Positions 17,388-25,698 of a stretch of DNA of 64,000 bases are shown here, piece after piece. The stretch is from assembly GCF_009363435.1 (NCBI RefSeq), contig NZ_CP045354.1:4864501-4928500 (forward strand), written 5' to 3'. Source of the DNA: Labrenzia sp. THAF82 (GTDB taxonomy: Bacteria > Pseudomonadota > Alphaproteobacteria > Rhizobiales > Stappiaceae). Every line of letters begins with the position of its first letter. Position 1 is the first letter of the stretch. A program made the translations under genes and the position numbers. The notes beneath the pieces are model-generated. The model saw only the letters and a list, made by a program, of their open reading frames with translations. It ran no database searches and was not told the DNA's origin.

Positions 17388-18461
17388 TCAGTTGGTCGCG
17401 TTTTTCCAGTCGGGAACGACTTCAAATGCATAGTCATCCTGTTCCCAGACATAGGCGGGTTGGTTGTAGCTATCGCCGGAAAGCGCCTTCAGAAATTCAA
17501 CCAGGTCAGCCTTTTCGCCCCGGGTCAGTTCAAGCGGCTTCAGACGAGAATCCTTGTTCGGATCATCTCCACCGCCCTGGTTGTAGAATTCGACCACGTC
17601 TTCCAGCGTTGCCAGCGTGCCATTGTGCATGTACGGCGCGGTGTAGGTCAGCTCGCGCAAGGTCGGGGTCATGAAGGTTCGTTTCGAACTTTCCTTGTGA
17701 TCGCGAATGTAGGCTCCGAGATCCGTGCGCACGTTCATGTAGTTTTCGACACCCATGAATTTCGCATAGGCGACGTATGTCTGGTGCCGCAGCGGGTCGG
17801 ACCAAATGTCCGGATTGTCGGGAACCCCGATGTTGTGCGGCTGGTCGTCGGTGAAACGGTCACCGGAATGACAGGCCGTACAGCCAGCCTTGCCCTTGAA
17901 GTTCACGTAACCGCGTTTCGCGGCTTCGCTCATTTCACCGGTATCGAACGGGGAGCCAGAAGAGGCGATCGACTTCAGGAACTCCTGAAGCGCAGATCGC
18001 GCGCCGCCGTTTGAAGGTTCGCCCTTGCCGGCAGCCTTGAACATTTCGACATAGACAGGATCCTGCTTCAGACGCTCCTGCATCATCCGCATGTCCATGT
18101 TCATGATGTAATCTTCCGTGATCATTTCACGGGATACATCATTCAGGTTCGTGCCGAGCCGGCCATCGTGCATCCAGGCCGCGCGCTGGCCAACATTGGC
18201 AAGCGTGGGCGTGTTCCGAAAACCTTCCGAGCCGCTATAGGCCGTTGAAAGGGCTTCGCCGTCGGTGAAGGCGAGATCCGGTTGATGGCAAGATGAACAG
18301 GAAAGATTGGTGTCGCCGGACAGGCGCGTGTCGTAGAAAAGACGCTTGCCGAGTTCGGCCAGCTCGGGATTGACCTCCATCGGCGTAACCGGACCCTGAT
18401 CTGCGGACCAGGCGGCCGTGGTGGCTAATAGCAGAGCTGCAATACTTGCAGTAAGGCGCAT
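17388..18461 (-). CDS. Di-heme cytochrome c peroxidase-like protein, first gene of iodate reductase operon
   Basis: 357-aa exported protein, paralogous to its downstream neighbour. The signal peptide is MRLTASIAALLLATTAAWSA-D. Heme sites are CSSCH (about residue 55) and CTACH (about residue 195). The C-terminal block FMTPTLRELTYTAPYMHNG matches the family. GGAGGGTCC lies ahead of the ATG. Being first in the operon, 108 bp downstream of an FNR-type box and divergent from an FNR-like regulator gene, it presumably follows the operon promoter. Two di-heme peroxidases in tandem next to an AioAB-like pair is the feature that points to iodate rather than arsenite. Confidence 0.78.
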   Translation of the reverse strand: MRLTASIAALLLATTAAWSADQGPVTPMEVNPELAELGKRLFYDTRLSGDTNLSCSSCHQPDLAFTDGEALSTAYSGSEGFRNTPTLANVGQRAAWMHDGRLGTNLNDVSREMITEDYIMNMDMRMMQERLKQDPVYVEMFKAAGKGEPSNGGARSALQEFLKSIASSGSPFDTGEMSEAAKRGYVNFKGKAGCTACHSGDRFTDDQPHNIGVPDNPDIWSDPLRHQTYVAYAKFMGVENYMNVRTDLGAYIRDHKESSKRTFMTPTLRELTYTAPYMHNGTLATLEDVVEFYNQGGGDDPNKDSRLKPLELTRGEKADLVEFLKALSGDSYNQPAYVWEQDDYAFEVVPDWKNATN

Positions 18462-18568
18462 AGGACCCTCCGTAGTGGAGAGGAGTATTAGAACGCGATC
18501 ACCACTGAATTCGGCGACCGCTCAACTCCCCCATCACGGCGAGTATTCACTTGTGAAAATCATCAGCA

Positions 18569-18582
18569 CTGATTGCAATCAA
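18569..18582. promoter_or_regulatory. FNR-type box upstream of the iodate reductase operon
   Basis: CTGAT TGCA ATCAA matches the FNR consensus TTGAT-N4-ATCAA at nine of ten positions. Its near edge is 108 bp upstream of the ATG at 18461, a place compatible with activation of that promoter. Confidence 0.6.
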
Positions 18583-18676
18583 TCGTCTGTTTTTTTGAGT
18601 AATCATACGTAGAGATTTGAAGTAAATTTAATATTCAAACATTCGAAAATATATATTTATCAAACAATTGTGACGA

Positions 18677-18690
18677 TTGATATTGCTCAA
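18677..18690. promoter_or_regulatory. FNR-type box upstream of the FNR-like regulator gene
   Basis: TTGAT ATTG CTCAA matches the FNR consensus at nine of ten positions. It ends 52 bp upstream of the regulator ATG at 18742, which would fit autoregulation, while the box at 18569 faces the operon. The intergenic stretch between them is AT-rich. Confidence 0.55.
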
Positions 18691-18741
18691 TTATGTATTC
18701 GAAGACAGACCATATAGTCCCTCCAACAGTAGGGGCCTGAT

Positions 18742-19521
18742 ATGAGAACAATGAACGGACTGTCGGCGGAGAGCTATACTGAAGATCAAGATGCCGGCAA
18801 TCTGTGCAGTCTGGAACACAGCTGCGGTTTTCATTCCCAAAACTGTATTTGCGCCGCTCTTCGAACGACTTTCGGAATAGATCTCCCGAAAGGTGCGCAT
18901 AAATATGCGCTTGCGACCGGACAGGAATTAGACCCCGAGACACTACCAAATTCACCCGTTATCGGCATCCTGACCGGCGCGGTCGCAATCGTTGCCCACC
19001 TCAGCGACGGCCGAAGAACGATCACTGGCCTTTTCCTGCCTGGTGACTACATCAATCTCGCGACACTGCAACGCCAGTTCGATGGCACGATAACGGCACT
19101 GACACCCAGCGCGGTCCAGTTGATGGAATACCCGGTTTTCGAGAAACTTCTCAGTCGTTCCGATACGGCCAGAGACCATTTTATCGATCAGACAAACAAC
19201 TTTCTTTTCCGCCTTCTCGACCACAGCAATGATCTTGCCAAGAAGACGCCGATCGAACGCATTGCCGCGTTCATTTTTGAGCTCAAAAGCCGGATGCTGC
19301 CGCGAAGCGGACATCAATTCAATTCGATCACCATTCCGTTCGGGCGCCGCGACATCGCCGACTATCTCGGACTTCAACCAGAAACCGTCAGCAGAGGATT
19401 TACCACGCTGACGAATGAAGGGGTTATCAGCCTTCCCGAAGCCGATCTGGTCACCATTGAGGACGTTCGCCGATTGCGTCTGATTGCCAACGGGGGACGT
19501 CCCAGAAAACGTGGCGCTTAG
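18742..19521 (+). CDS. FNR/CRP-family transcriptional regulator
   Basis: 259-aa regulator. Residues about 60-160 form the cyclic-nucleotide-binding-like fold (GILTGAVAIVAHLSDGRR, GLFLPGDYI). The C-terminal helix-turn-helix is RRDIADYLGLQPETVSRGFT, whose E..SR recognition residues match FNR and FixK and predict TTGA(T/C)-type half sites. The N-terminus carries four cysteines, Cys22, Cys28, Cys35 and Cys37, and no others occur in the protein. This suggests an Fe-S oxygen sensor, though the spacing differs from E. coli FNR (which uses three N-terminal cysteines and a distant fourth). AGGGG precedes the ATG. It is divergent from the iodate reductase operon with two FNR-type boxes between, so it is the likely controller of that operon. 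Confidence 0.88.
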   Translation: MRTMNGLSAESYTEDQDAGNLCSLEHSCGFHSQNCICAALRTTFGIDLPKGAHKYALATGQELDPETLPNSPVIGILTGAVAIVAHLSDGRRTITGLFLPGDYINLATLQRQFDGTITALTPSAVQLMEYPVFEKLLSRSDTARDHFIDQTNNFLFRLLDHSNDLAKKTPIERIAAFIFELKSRMLPRSGHQFNSITIPFGRRDIADYLGLQPETVSRGFTTLTNEGVISLPEADLVTIEDVRRLRLIANGGRPRKRGA

Positions 19522-19655
19522 CAGCGCTCACTCAATGCACCCAACTGGGCTGTTCTTCTGTCCACACTTTCAATCCGCCAAGCCATCGCGGTCAACAAGC
19601 GTCGTGAACGCCACTTCTTGACAGGTAGCCAGGTCAACCTGGAGTGAACTCAACC

Positions 19656-20153
19656 ATGCCAAGCGCATTCTCTAAACATGCTGCGGTAGCCTCCGTTATG
19701 GCTGCCCTTGTCCTTGCGACGTCACCCGCCTATGCCGAAGACACAACTTCCAACACGAAGATCGATCAAATCAGCGACCCGTTGGCCGACCGGGTGCTGG
19801 ACATGTTTCGGTTTGAGCCGAATTTCGTTGCACTGAAGACGGGAGAACGGGTCACATTCAATAATTCCAGGGGCCAGCACACTGTTGTAAGCGTCAAGGG
19901 ACTGATACCCGACGGAGTTGAAAAGATTTCCGTTGCCAATACCGCAACCGAAACCATGACAATGGACGTGCCTGGACTTTATGTCCTGACCTGCAAGGTT
20001 CATGGCCGCTATGGCATGGTCATGCTGCTGGCTGTCGGAGACCCAGATAGTTGGAAAAATCCGCCGGAAAGCTGGACCAGGAAACTCTCAGGTCGTTACG
20101 ACGAAAAGCTCCAGGAGCTGCTTGCAAAACTGGACGCAAAGTTCCCGCGTTAG
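19656..20153 (+). CDS. Exported pseudoazurin/plastocyanin-like cupredoxin
   Basis: 165-aa periplasmic type I copper protein. Signal peptide: SKHAAVASVMAALVLATSPAYA. Copper ligands are visible as His in RGQHTVVS and Cys, His and Met in LTCKVHGRYGMVM, the pseudoazurin/amicyanin arrangement. A hydrophilic C-terminal tail of about 35 residues (ESWTRKLSGRYDEKLQELL) extends past the cupredoxin fold. The ATG at 19656 is preferred to the GTG at 19644 because GGAG overlaps the latter. A small hairpin (CCAGG TCAA CCTGG, 19629-19642) covers part of the ribosome site. Between the FNR-like regulator and moeA in the iodate block, it could be the electron donor to the Rieske subunit; this is an inference. 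Confidence 0.8.
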   Translation: MPSAFSKHAAVASVMAALVLATSPAYAEDTTSNTKIDQISDPLADRVLDMFRFEPNFVALKTGERVTFNNSRGQHTVVSVKGLIPDGVEKISVANTATETMTMDVPGLYVLTCKVHGRYGMVMLLAVGDPDSWKNPPESWTRKLSGRYDEKLQELLAKLDAKFPR

Positions 20154-20223
20154 CCCGCTTCACTCGCGTTTCTGCGTTTCAGCTGCAATATTCCGGGTAG
20201 GCTTTGGGGCAGTTTGAAAAAAC

Positions 20224-20254
20224 AGCCGGCCCTGAGATCCTTCAAGGGCCGGCT
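20224..20254 (-). terminator. Rho-independent terminator of moeA
   Basis: A 10-bp stem (AGCCGGCCCT at 20224-20233, AGGGCCGGCT at 20245-20254) is followed on the minus strand by GTTTTTTC. It lies 8 bp after the moeA stop and between convergent genes, so it may also stop the cupredoxin transcript. Confidence 0.85.
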
Positions 20255-20261
20255 GCTATCT

Positions 20262-21521
20262 TTAGAGACCCATGTCGGCTCTGAACGGATAAAACTGCAG
20301 CTCAGATCCGGGTTCTATGCTTGAACAGCTAGCAGGAACCGCCCCCAGGCCGTCTGCCTCGATCAGAGGCATGAGGCGAGCAGAGCCGGCCCTGCCCGTC
20401 TTTTCAAGAAGCGGAAAACCTTCCTGTGGCGTTCCGACTATATTGCAGGGGAAGAATTCCTGCCGACCTGGCCTTCTTTGCCAACTAAAGGCAGCTCTGG
20501 CGTTCAGGATCAATGGCGCACGTTGCACAGCACCGGCCAGGGCTTCAAGAACCGGCCTGCCGACCAACAGAAAATCAACAAAACAGGCAAGCGGATTTCC
20601 CGGCAAACCGAGGTATACCGCCTTGCCGATTTTTCCGAGCGCAATCGGCTTACCGGGCTTAATTGCCATACGCCAGCCTTCTATGCTGCCTCCGGCGGCA
20701 ACCACGGCAGATTTCAAATGATCTTCCTCACCGACCGACACTCCGCCCGATGTAATTATGAGATCGTGATCTCGTGCTGCCTCTTTGAGCGTCTCCGCAA
20801 TCGCGCCGAGGTCATCCTTGATGATGCCCAGATCGGTTGTCTCCACGGCGTTCGAATTTAGCAGTGTGCGCAGCATCGGCCGGTTGGTATCGAAAATATG
20901 GCCGGGGCCCATTCCAACGCCCGTATCGCGCAGCTCGTTGCCTGTCGACAGCACGGCCACGCGAATTTTCCTGACAACACATGCCGTCTGATAGCCGCTT
21001 GCCGTCATCAACGCAGTATGGCGCGCATCGAGGCGTGTGCCGCTGCGGACAAGAGACTGGTTCACTTGAACGTCTTCGCCTGTTCGGCGAATGTTGTCGC
21101 CTTCGGGCACGTCGAAGTTAGGCACAACATGCCCATCCGCAACGTTCGCGTGTTCCTGCATCACCACAGATTGGGTTCCGTTTGGCGTTGGAGCGCCGGT
21201 CATGATGCGGACAGCTTCGTCCGGGGCAATCCGGCCTTTCGGGCAGTCTCCGGCAATCATTCGCCCGACAATCTTGAACGCTTTTTCCCCGCTTCCACCC
21301 AGCGCATATCCGTCAACCGCCGAATGATCATGAATTGGCAAGGAGAAAAGCGAGACCGTTTCACCAAAGTTGACCCTGCCGGCGGCGTCCGGCAATGGAA
21401 CGTCTTCAAACTCGGTGATCTTGCTGCAAAGGCTGACAGCCCGTGACACGGTGTCATTGACGCTCGAAAGCCGTTTTTCCTGGGCGTTGTCACAACAATC
21501 AAACTTGGCTTTGCTTTCCAT
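20262..21521 (-). CDS. moeA: Molybdopterin molybdenumtransferase MoeA
   Basis: 419-aa enzyme that inserts molybdate into adenylated molybdopterin. Family blocks: LPIHDHSAVDGYAL, AVRIMTGAPTPNGTQSVVMQE, VLSTGNELRDTG, DLIITSGGVSVGEEDHLK, KPGKPIALGK and YLGLPGNPLACFV. The ATG at 21521 is taken as start; a TTG at 21560 would add 13 residues and cannot be excluded. The first 35 residues are longer than usual and hold a Cys pair. With moaA and mogA it makes the iodate block nearly self-sufficient for the late cofactor steps. A perfect TTGAC-N4-GTCAA repeat lies 77 bp upstream. Sequence identity to housekeeping MoeA cannot be judged here. Confidence 0.9.
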   Translation of the reverse strand: MESKAKFDCCDNAQEKRLSSVNDTVSRAVSLCSKITEFEDVPLPDAAGRVNFGETVSLFSLPIHDHSAVDGYALGGSGEKAFKIVGRMIAGDCPKGRIAPDEAVRIMTGAPTPNGTQSVVMQEHANVADGHVVPNFDVPEGDNIRRTGEDVQVNQSLVRSGTRLDARHTALMTASGYQTACVVRKIRVAVLSTGNELRDTGVGMGPGHIFDTNRPMLRTLLNSNAVETTDLGIIKDDLGAIAETLKEAARDHDLIITSGGVSVGEEDHLKSAVVAAGGSIEGWRMAIKPGKPIALGKIGKAVYLGLPGNPLACFVDFLLVGRPVLEALAGAVQRAPLILNARAAFSWQRRPGRQEFFPCNIVGTPQEGFPLLEKTGRAGSARLMPLIEADGLGAVPASCSSIEPGSELQFYPFRADMGL

Positions 21522-21597
21522 GGACTTGGTTCCGGGCTGAATAACTGCTTGGTTTTTCAAGATCCTGACAAGCTAACTCAGACCCACCTGTTTTACT

Positions 21598-21611
21598 TTG
21601 ACGAGCGTCAA
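21598..21611. promoter_or_regulatory. FNR-superfamily box TTGAC-N4-GTCAA upstream of moeA
   Basis: A perfect inverted repeat TTGAC GAGC GTCAA, extended by C/T-rich symmetry to CTTTGAC and GTCAAAG. It resembles the box at 8192-8205 upstream of the moaA unit. Confidence 0.5.
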
Positions 21612-21889
21612 AGGCCGTTTCTTTGAAACGATGCCCATTCCACAATCGACAGCTGAGCAATAGGTTCGCCGACTTGAGCAAGGCATGAGTGCCATCTCAT
21701 CTGATGTGCGCGTCTCGCTCTACCAGGCGCCATCGGTGCAATCAGAATCCATGCACCTTCCGGCAGGAGGCGTCTCACTTTCAAGGCTTCCTGGGACGGA
21801 ACATATGATAGCGTCGCAACGCGATTTCATGCCGAGCCGTTGTTTGGGCAAAATTTTAAAACTTATTGCAGAAGGAACATTCCCCAAAA
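21612..21889. other. Divergent intergenic stretch between moeA and a HAD-hydrolase gene
   Basis: Together with 21522-21611 this makes about 370 bp without a convincing gene. Apart from the FNR-type box at 21598-21611 I see no conserved element; short frames here lack a ribosome site and recognisable homology. Confidence 0.5.
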
Positions 21890-22516
21890 ATGATGAAGCT
21901 AGATCGAGCTTATTCGGCTGTCTTGTTCGACATGGACGGAACGCTGGTGGATTCGCGTGTGGTAATCGAGCGGATTTTGACGGAATGGGCTGTTGCCAAC
22001 GGCGTCGATCCCGATGCCCTGCTCGCAGTTTCACATGGCCGAAGGACCATCGATACACTGCGGGACTTCGCGAAAGCCGGTACTGATTGTGAGGTGGAAG
22101 CGGCAAAAATTGAGGCGGAGGAAACCGCCGATGTCTGCGGTATCGTGCCCGTTCCGGGTGCAGCCGAACTCTTGAGCCGTTTGCCGTCGACCCGTTGGGC
22201 AGTCGTTACGTCTGCAGGCCGCGATCTCGCTATCAGAAGGTTGTCGGCTGCTGGTCTGCCCATACCCGAAGTTCTCGTGTGTGCGGAAGATATCGAACAC
22301 GGCAAGCCGGACCCGTCAGGATACCACCTTGCTGCGACAAGACTTGGTACGACCGCCGACCAGTGCCTTGTCTTTGAAGACGCTCCTGCGGGAATTCAGG
22401 CTGGACTGAACGCTGGAAGTGATGTGATTGCGATCGGCTTTGCAAGTCCAACCGACACAAGACCCGCGTGTCCGTTGATTTCAGATTTCGAAGCCATCGA
22501 GTTCCGATTGAACTGA
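21890..22516 (+). CDS. HAD-superfamily hydrolase, subfamily IA
   Basis: 208-aa cytoplasmic phosphatase-like protein. Motif I is VLFDMDGTLVDS with the nucleophile Asp, motif II is AVVTSAGR, motif III is the Lys in HGKPDPSGY, and motif IV is CLVFEDAPAGIQAG. The pattern FDMDGTLVDS with a helical cap of about 60 residues after motif I is typical of beta-phosphoglucomutase and sugar-phosphatase relatives; the substrate cannot be told. The ATG at 21890 is chosen over the TTG at 21866 because AGAAGGA lies between them. It is at the edge of the iodate block, divergent from moeA, and there is no evidence that it belongs to that system. Confidence 0.8.
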   Translation: MMKLDRAYSAVLFDMDGTLVDSRVVIERILTEWAVANGVDPDALLAVSHGRRTIDTLRDFAKAGTDCEVEAAKIEAEETADVCGIVPVPGAAELLSRLPSTRWAVVTSAGRDLAIRRLSAAGLPIPEVLVCAEDIEHGKPDPSGYHLAATRLGTTADQCLVFEDAPAGIQAGLNAGSDVIAIGFASPTDTRPACPLISDFEAIEFRLN

Positions 22517-22606
22517 CCCAAGAGTGCTTCGGTACTAGATAGGATACTTCACGTTTTTGACACAAAACCGGACTTCAACATTGAATGATAAAACTGAGAA
22601 TGGATC

Positions 22607-23380
22607 TCAATCGGCAAGAAGGCTGGAGAGCTGAGCCGCGGCTGATTTCAATTTGTCGACATGATTGATCGCGTCATCGAGCGGCAATCTTTGTTCCGGG
22701 GCGTGAAAAGACAGGGTTGAAACCAACCGGCCGTTGGCTTCGATGATTGGCACGGCAACAGCAATCATGCCTTCCATGAACTCGCCGTTGTCGGTTGAAA
22801 AGCCGCGCTCGCGAACTTTCGCAACCTCTTCGATCAGCACCTGAGGATCCGAGATCGTTGTCTCGGTCATGGCGTCCAGTTTTGTTGAAGCCGAATAGTT
22901 CCTGAGATGCCTGCGATCAAGACTGCTCAGATACATCTTGCCGCTAGCGGTACAGTAAAACGGTACTCGTGTGCCGACCGGCAGCTGTATGCGCAAAGGC
23001 CACTTGGTCTCTACGCGGTCCAGATAAATCATGGCATCGCGGTCAGGAATAGCGATGTTGCAGGTCTCGCCGATCTCTTCTGCGAGCTTTGCCAGGATTG
23101 CCAGACGCGCCGTACGAATGCGCAACGACGACAGGATACCGGCCGACATCTTCCGCAAACGAAGACCGGGCGAGTAACCCTTTCCGTCAATCTCCCGTTG
23201 GATGAACCCTTCACTTTCCAGCGTCGTGAACAGCCGGTGGATGGTCGGCTTGGGCAACCCGAGTTTGGAATTCAGCTCGGTGGGGGTGACCGGAACGCCT
23301 GTTTCGGCCAATTCTTCGAGAACGAACAGCAAACGCAGATTGGTTGGAATTGCATTTTCCCTGCCGTTTTCGTCCACCAT
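22607..23380 (-). CDS. iseR: IclR-family regulator of isethionate genes
   Basis: 257-aa regulator with an N-terminal winged helix (about residues 10-75, with TPTELNSKLGLPKPTIHRLF) and the C-terminal IclR effector domain (from about 90; CTASGKMYLSSL, DNGEFMEGMIAVAVPI). The ATG at 23380 follows GAAGGGGA; the longer frame starting at 23461 has no site. It follows the TRAP permease gene by 31 bp on the same strand. An IclR-type regulator, IseR, is known beside isethionate dehydrogenase genes in several bacteria, which supports the name; the effector is not shown. Confidence 0.8.
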   Translation of the reverse strand: MVDENGRENAIPTNLRLLFVLEELAETGVPVTPTELNSKLGLPKPTIHRLFTTLESEGFIQREIDGKGYSPGLRLRKMSAGILSSLRIRTARLAILAKLAEEIGETCNIAIPDRDAMIYLDRVETKWPLRIQLPVGTRVPFYCTASGKMYLSSLDRRHLRNYSASTKLDAMTETTISDPQVLIEEVAKVRERGFSTDNGEFMEGMIAVAVPIIEANGRLVSTLSFHAPEQRLPLDDAINHVDKLKSAAAQLSSLLAD

Positions 23381-23411
23381 GCAGTCCCCTTCCCCCTGTC
23401 CTGCCTCCGCT

Positions 23412-24773
23412 TTAACCGGTTGGAACCAGGATTGTCGAGAGGGTCGGGACCAAAGCGACAATAAACCAGACCACCAGGAGCGAGATCAGATATGGCACCG
23501 TGTACCTCAGAAGACGGAAATAGGGAACGCCCGTTACGCCCGATGCGACATAGAGGTTAAGTCCGTATGGCGGGGTGACGAAGCCAATTGACGCACCAAC
23601 GAGGAAGATGACGCCGAATTGCAGTGGATCGACACCGACCGAATGGGCTGCCGGAGCAAGGATTGGCGCAAGGATGATCGTCACGGGCAAACTTTCAAGC
23701 ACCATTCCTGCGACGAAAACAATCATCATCGATGTGAACAGAACGGCGTAGTAGCCCCCCATGCCCGTCACGAAATCGCCGATGATCTGCTGTGCACCAA
23801 GCACGGACAGTATTTGCTGCATCACCACAGACACAGCGATCAGCGGTGCGAGAATACCGGCGATCTGCGCAGAACGCATCGTGATGCGTGGCAGCTCCAG
23901 CGGGCCGAAACCTTTGACGACCAGGTATTCTCCGATGTTCCGTTCTTTGTAGCTGCGCTCTTCAGATGGTGAGCCCAGCAACTTGAACAGCGGCAAACTT
24001 ATGAAACCGACCAGAACGCAGAATCCGACAGTAACGCCCGCAGCTTCTGTCGGTGAGAACTTGCCGGTGTAAATGCCCCAGAGCACGAGACCGATGGCAA
24101 AGAAGCCCAGCCACGCACCGGTTGCTGTCTTGAACACCCTGATGAAATCCAGCTGAATGAGATGACCCCAGGCATTTCTGCTGCAAATGACAAATGCGAC
24201 CAGCATCATGGCGCCGACCATCATGGCACCGGGGACAATTCCAGCGAGGAACAACTCGGAAATCGGCAGGTTCAAAAGGAATCCATAGACGATGAAGATG
24301 ATCGACGGCGGGATAATGATCCCCACCGTTCCACCGGCGGCGGCCGTCGCCGCTGAAAAGCGCTCGTCGTAGCCGCCCTTGACCATTTCCGGATGCAGCA
24401 TCGATCCGATTGTTGCCGTTGTCGCTGAGTTGGAACCCGATATGGCGGCAAACAATCCGCACGCTCCAAGACTGGCCATCGCGAGACCGCCGCGCAGCCA
24501 GCCAAGGCAGGCATAAGCAAAGTCCGACAGGCGTTTGGCAATCCCCGATCGGTTGATCAGGTCACCAGTCAGAATAAAGAGCGGCATGGCAAGAAGCGCG
24601 AAACCGTCAGTAAATACGTCAGCAAGCGCCGCACCTGTGTTGATAAGGGGAAGGCCCAGCACAAAGCTCATGCCGATCACCCAGTATCCGATAACGAGAA
24701 ACACCGGCACGCCGAGCATGAACAAGACTGTGACGCCGATTGAGATGAGAGTGGTCCAGGTACCGTCAGTCAT
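23412..24773 (-). CDS. iseM: TRAP transporter large permease (DctM-like), isethionate
   Basis: 453-aa inner-membrane protein with many hydrophobic helices. It carries the DctM pattern: AMPLFILTGDLINRSGIAKRL, GSNSATTATIGSMLHPEM, ATAAAGGTVGIIIPPS, and near the end LQFGVIFLVGASIGFVTPPY. It forms the sodium- or proton-driven channel with the small permease, whose stop lies 12 bases before. Substrate assignment comes from xsc and the GMC dehydrogenase on the other side of the promoter region; DctM sequences do not by themselves give the substrate. Confidence 0.85.
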   Translation of the reverse strand: MTDGTWTTLISIGVTVLFMLGVPVFLVIGYWVIGMSFVLGLPLINTGAALADVFTDGFALLAMPLFILTGDLINRSGIAKRLSDFAYACLGWLRGGLAMASLGACGLFAAISGSNSATTATIGSMLHPEMVKGGYDERFSAATAAAGGTVGIIIPPSIIFIVYGFLLNLPISELFLAGIVPGAMMVGAMMLVAFVICSRNAWGHLIQLDFIRVFKTATGAWLGFFAIGLVLWGIYTGKFSPTEAAGVTVGFCVLVGFISLPLFKLLGSPSEERSYKERNIGEYLVVKGFGPLELPRITMRSAQIAGILAPLIAVSVVMQQILSVLGAQQIIGDFVTGMGGYYAVLFTSMMIVFVAGMVLESLPVTIILAPILAPAAHSVGVDPLQFGVIFLVGASIGFVTPPYGLNLYVASGVTGVPYFRLLRYTVPYLISLLVVWFIVALVPTLSTILVPTG

Positions 24774-24785
24774 GTCTTGAATTCC

Positions 24786-25451
24786 TCAGTCTGAGCCAAT
24801 CGCGACGGCGCCGGTAAGCGGCTTTCCGGTCATCAGGTTTTTCACGTCAATCAACCAGTTCTCCATTGCCCGGGCCGCAATCAGCAAGAATGCGAGCGGC
24901 ACGGAAATCAGGAACCACCACTGCAGCACGTTGTCGGTGCCGAGCATGATTTGGAAATTTGCAGCAGAGTTCGCCGCAACCTGTGTGGAGGTGACAACAA
25001 CAACCCAGGAAAAGCCGAGCCATAAAAGGGCGTCCAGGGTAAGACACAAAAATTGTGCGGGACGCGGCATAGCCATTCGGAATTCGGAGAACGCCAAATG
25101 CGTCCTGAGCTTCACATTATAAGCGCAGCCCATCCACGTCATGATCAGGAACAGGAAAGGAGGAAGCGTGGTCGACCAAGGTGCCTGTACGTTCAAAACA
25201 AATCGCCGGAAGACCTCAACGAATATGATCGCACCTATCAGGAGATAGGTCGACGTCATGATTGTGGCTTCAAGGCTCCGCTCGATCCAGGGCACATAGT
25301 GATAGACAAGCACGATCAGGGCGCCGCCAATGAGGGTAACAAAGGCTCCGACAACCCAAGCTGCATCGGTTTTCAGGGCTTCACTGATCATCCAGGCATC
25401 GTTTGACAAAACAGCACTGAAGATCTCGGCAGCTTCGCTGACGATACTCAT
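24786..25451 (-). CDS. iseL: TRAP transporter small permease (DctQ-like), isethionate
   Basis: 221-aa inner-membrane protein, four or five hydrophobic helices, DctQ family by position and by ATIMTSTYLLIGAIIFVEVF, VNVQAPWSTTLPPFLFLIMT and WMGCAYNVKLRTHLAF (arginine-threonine-His motif typical of the second helix pair). The ATG at 25451 has GGAGGAGA 7 bases before it; the frame opens further upstream without a site. It stands between the binding-protein gene and the large permease gene. Confidence 0.82.
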   Translation of the reverse strand: MSIVSEAAEIFSAVLSNDAWMISEALKTDAAWVVGAFVTLIGGALIVLVYHYVPWIERSLEATIMTSTYLLIGAIIFVEVFRRFVLNVQAPWSTTLPPFLFLIMTWMGCAYNVKLRTHLAFSEFRMAMPRPAQFLCLTLDALLWLGFSWVVVVTSTQVAANSAANFQIMLGTDNVLQWWFLISVPLAFLLIAARAMENWLIDVKNLMTGKPLTGAVAIGSD

Positions 25452-25651
25452 GACATGTCTCCTCCCAAGCCAGACCGTGTCTGGACTTTTGCAGCTGGTG
25501 ACCACTCCGTTTCAATGCCGGCTCGTCCGGGCACCAGATCTGCAACGTAACCCATGGAGCCCACGGCACGTGCCATGGGGTTCTTGAAACACGTTTCTGA
25601 AAACGCGTTCCCTGGAAACGTATATGAAGTTCCCCTCAGGCCCCATCTGTG

Positions 25652-25683
25652 AAAAGGGCGGCGAGGTCCTCCACCCCGCCGCC
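25652..25683 (-). terminator. Attenuator-like hairpin after the TRAP binding-protein gene
   Basis: A GC-rich stem (GGCGGCG at 25657-25663 with CGCCGCC at 25677-25683, extended by two pairs across one mismatch) is followed on the minus strand by CTTTTC. It lies 15 bp after the binding-protein stop and before the permease genes. It probably causes partial termination so that the binding protein is made in excess. Confidence 0.65.
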
Positions 25684-25698
25684 GCTGTTTTCTTCTCG

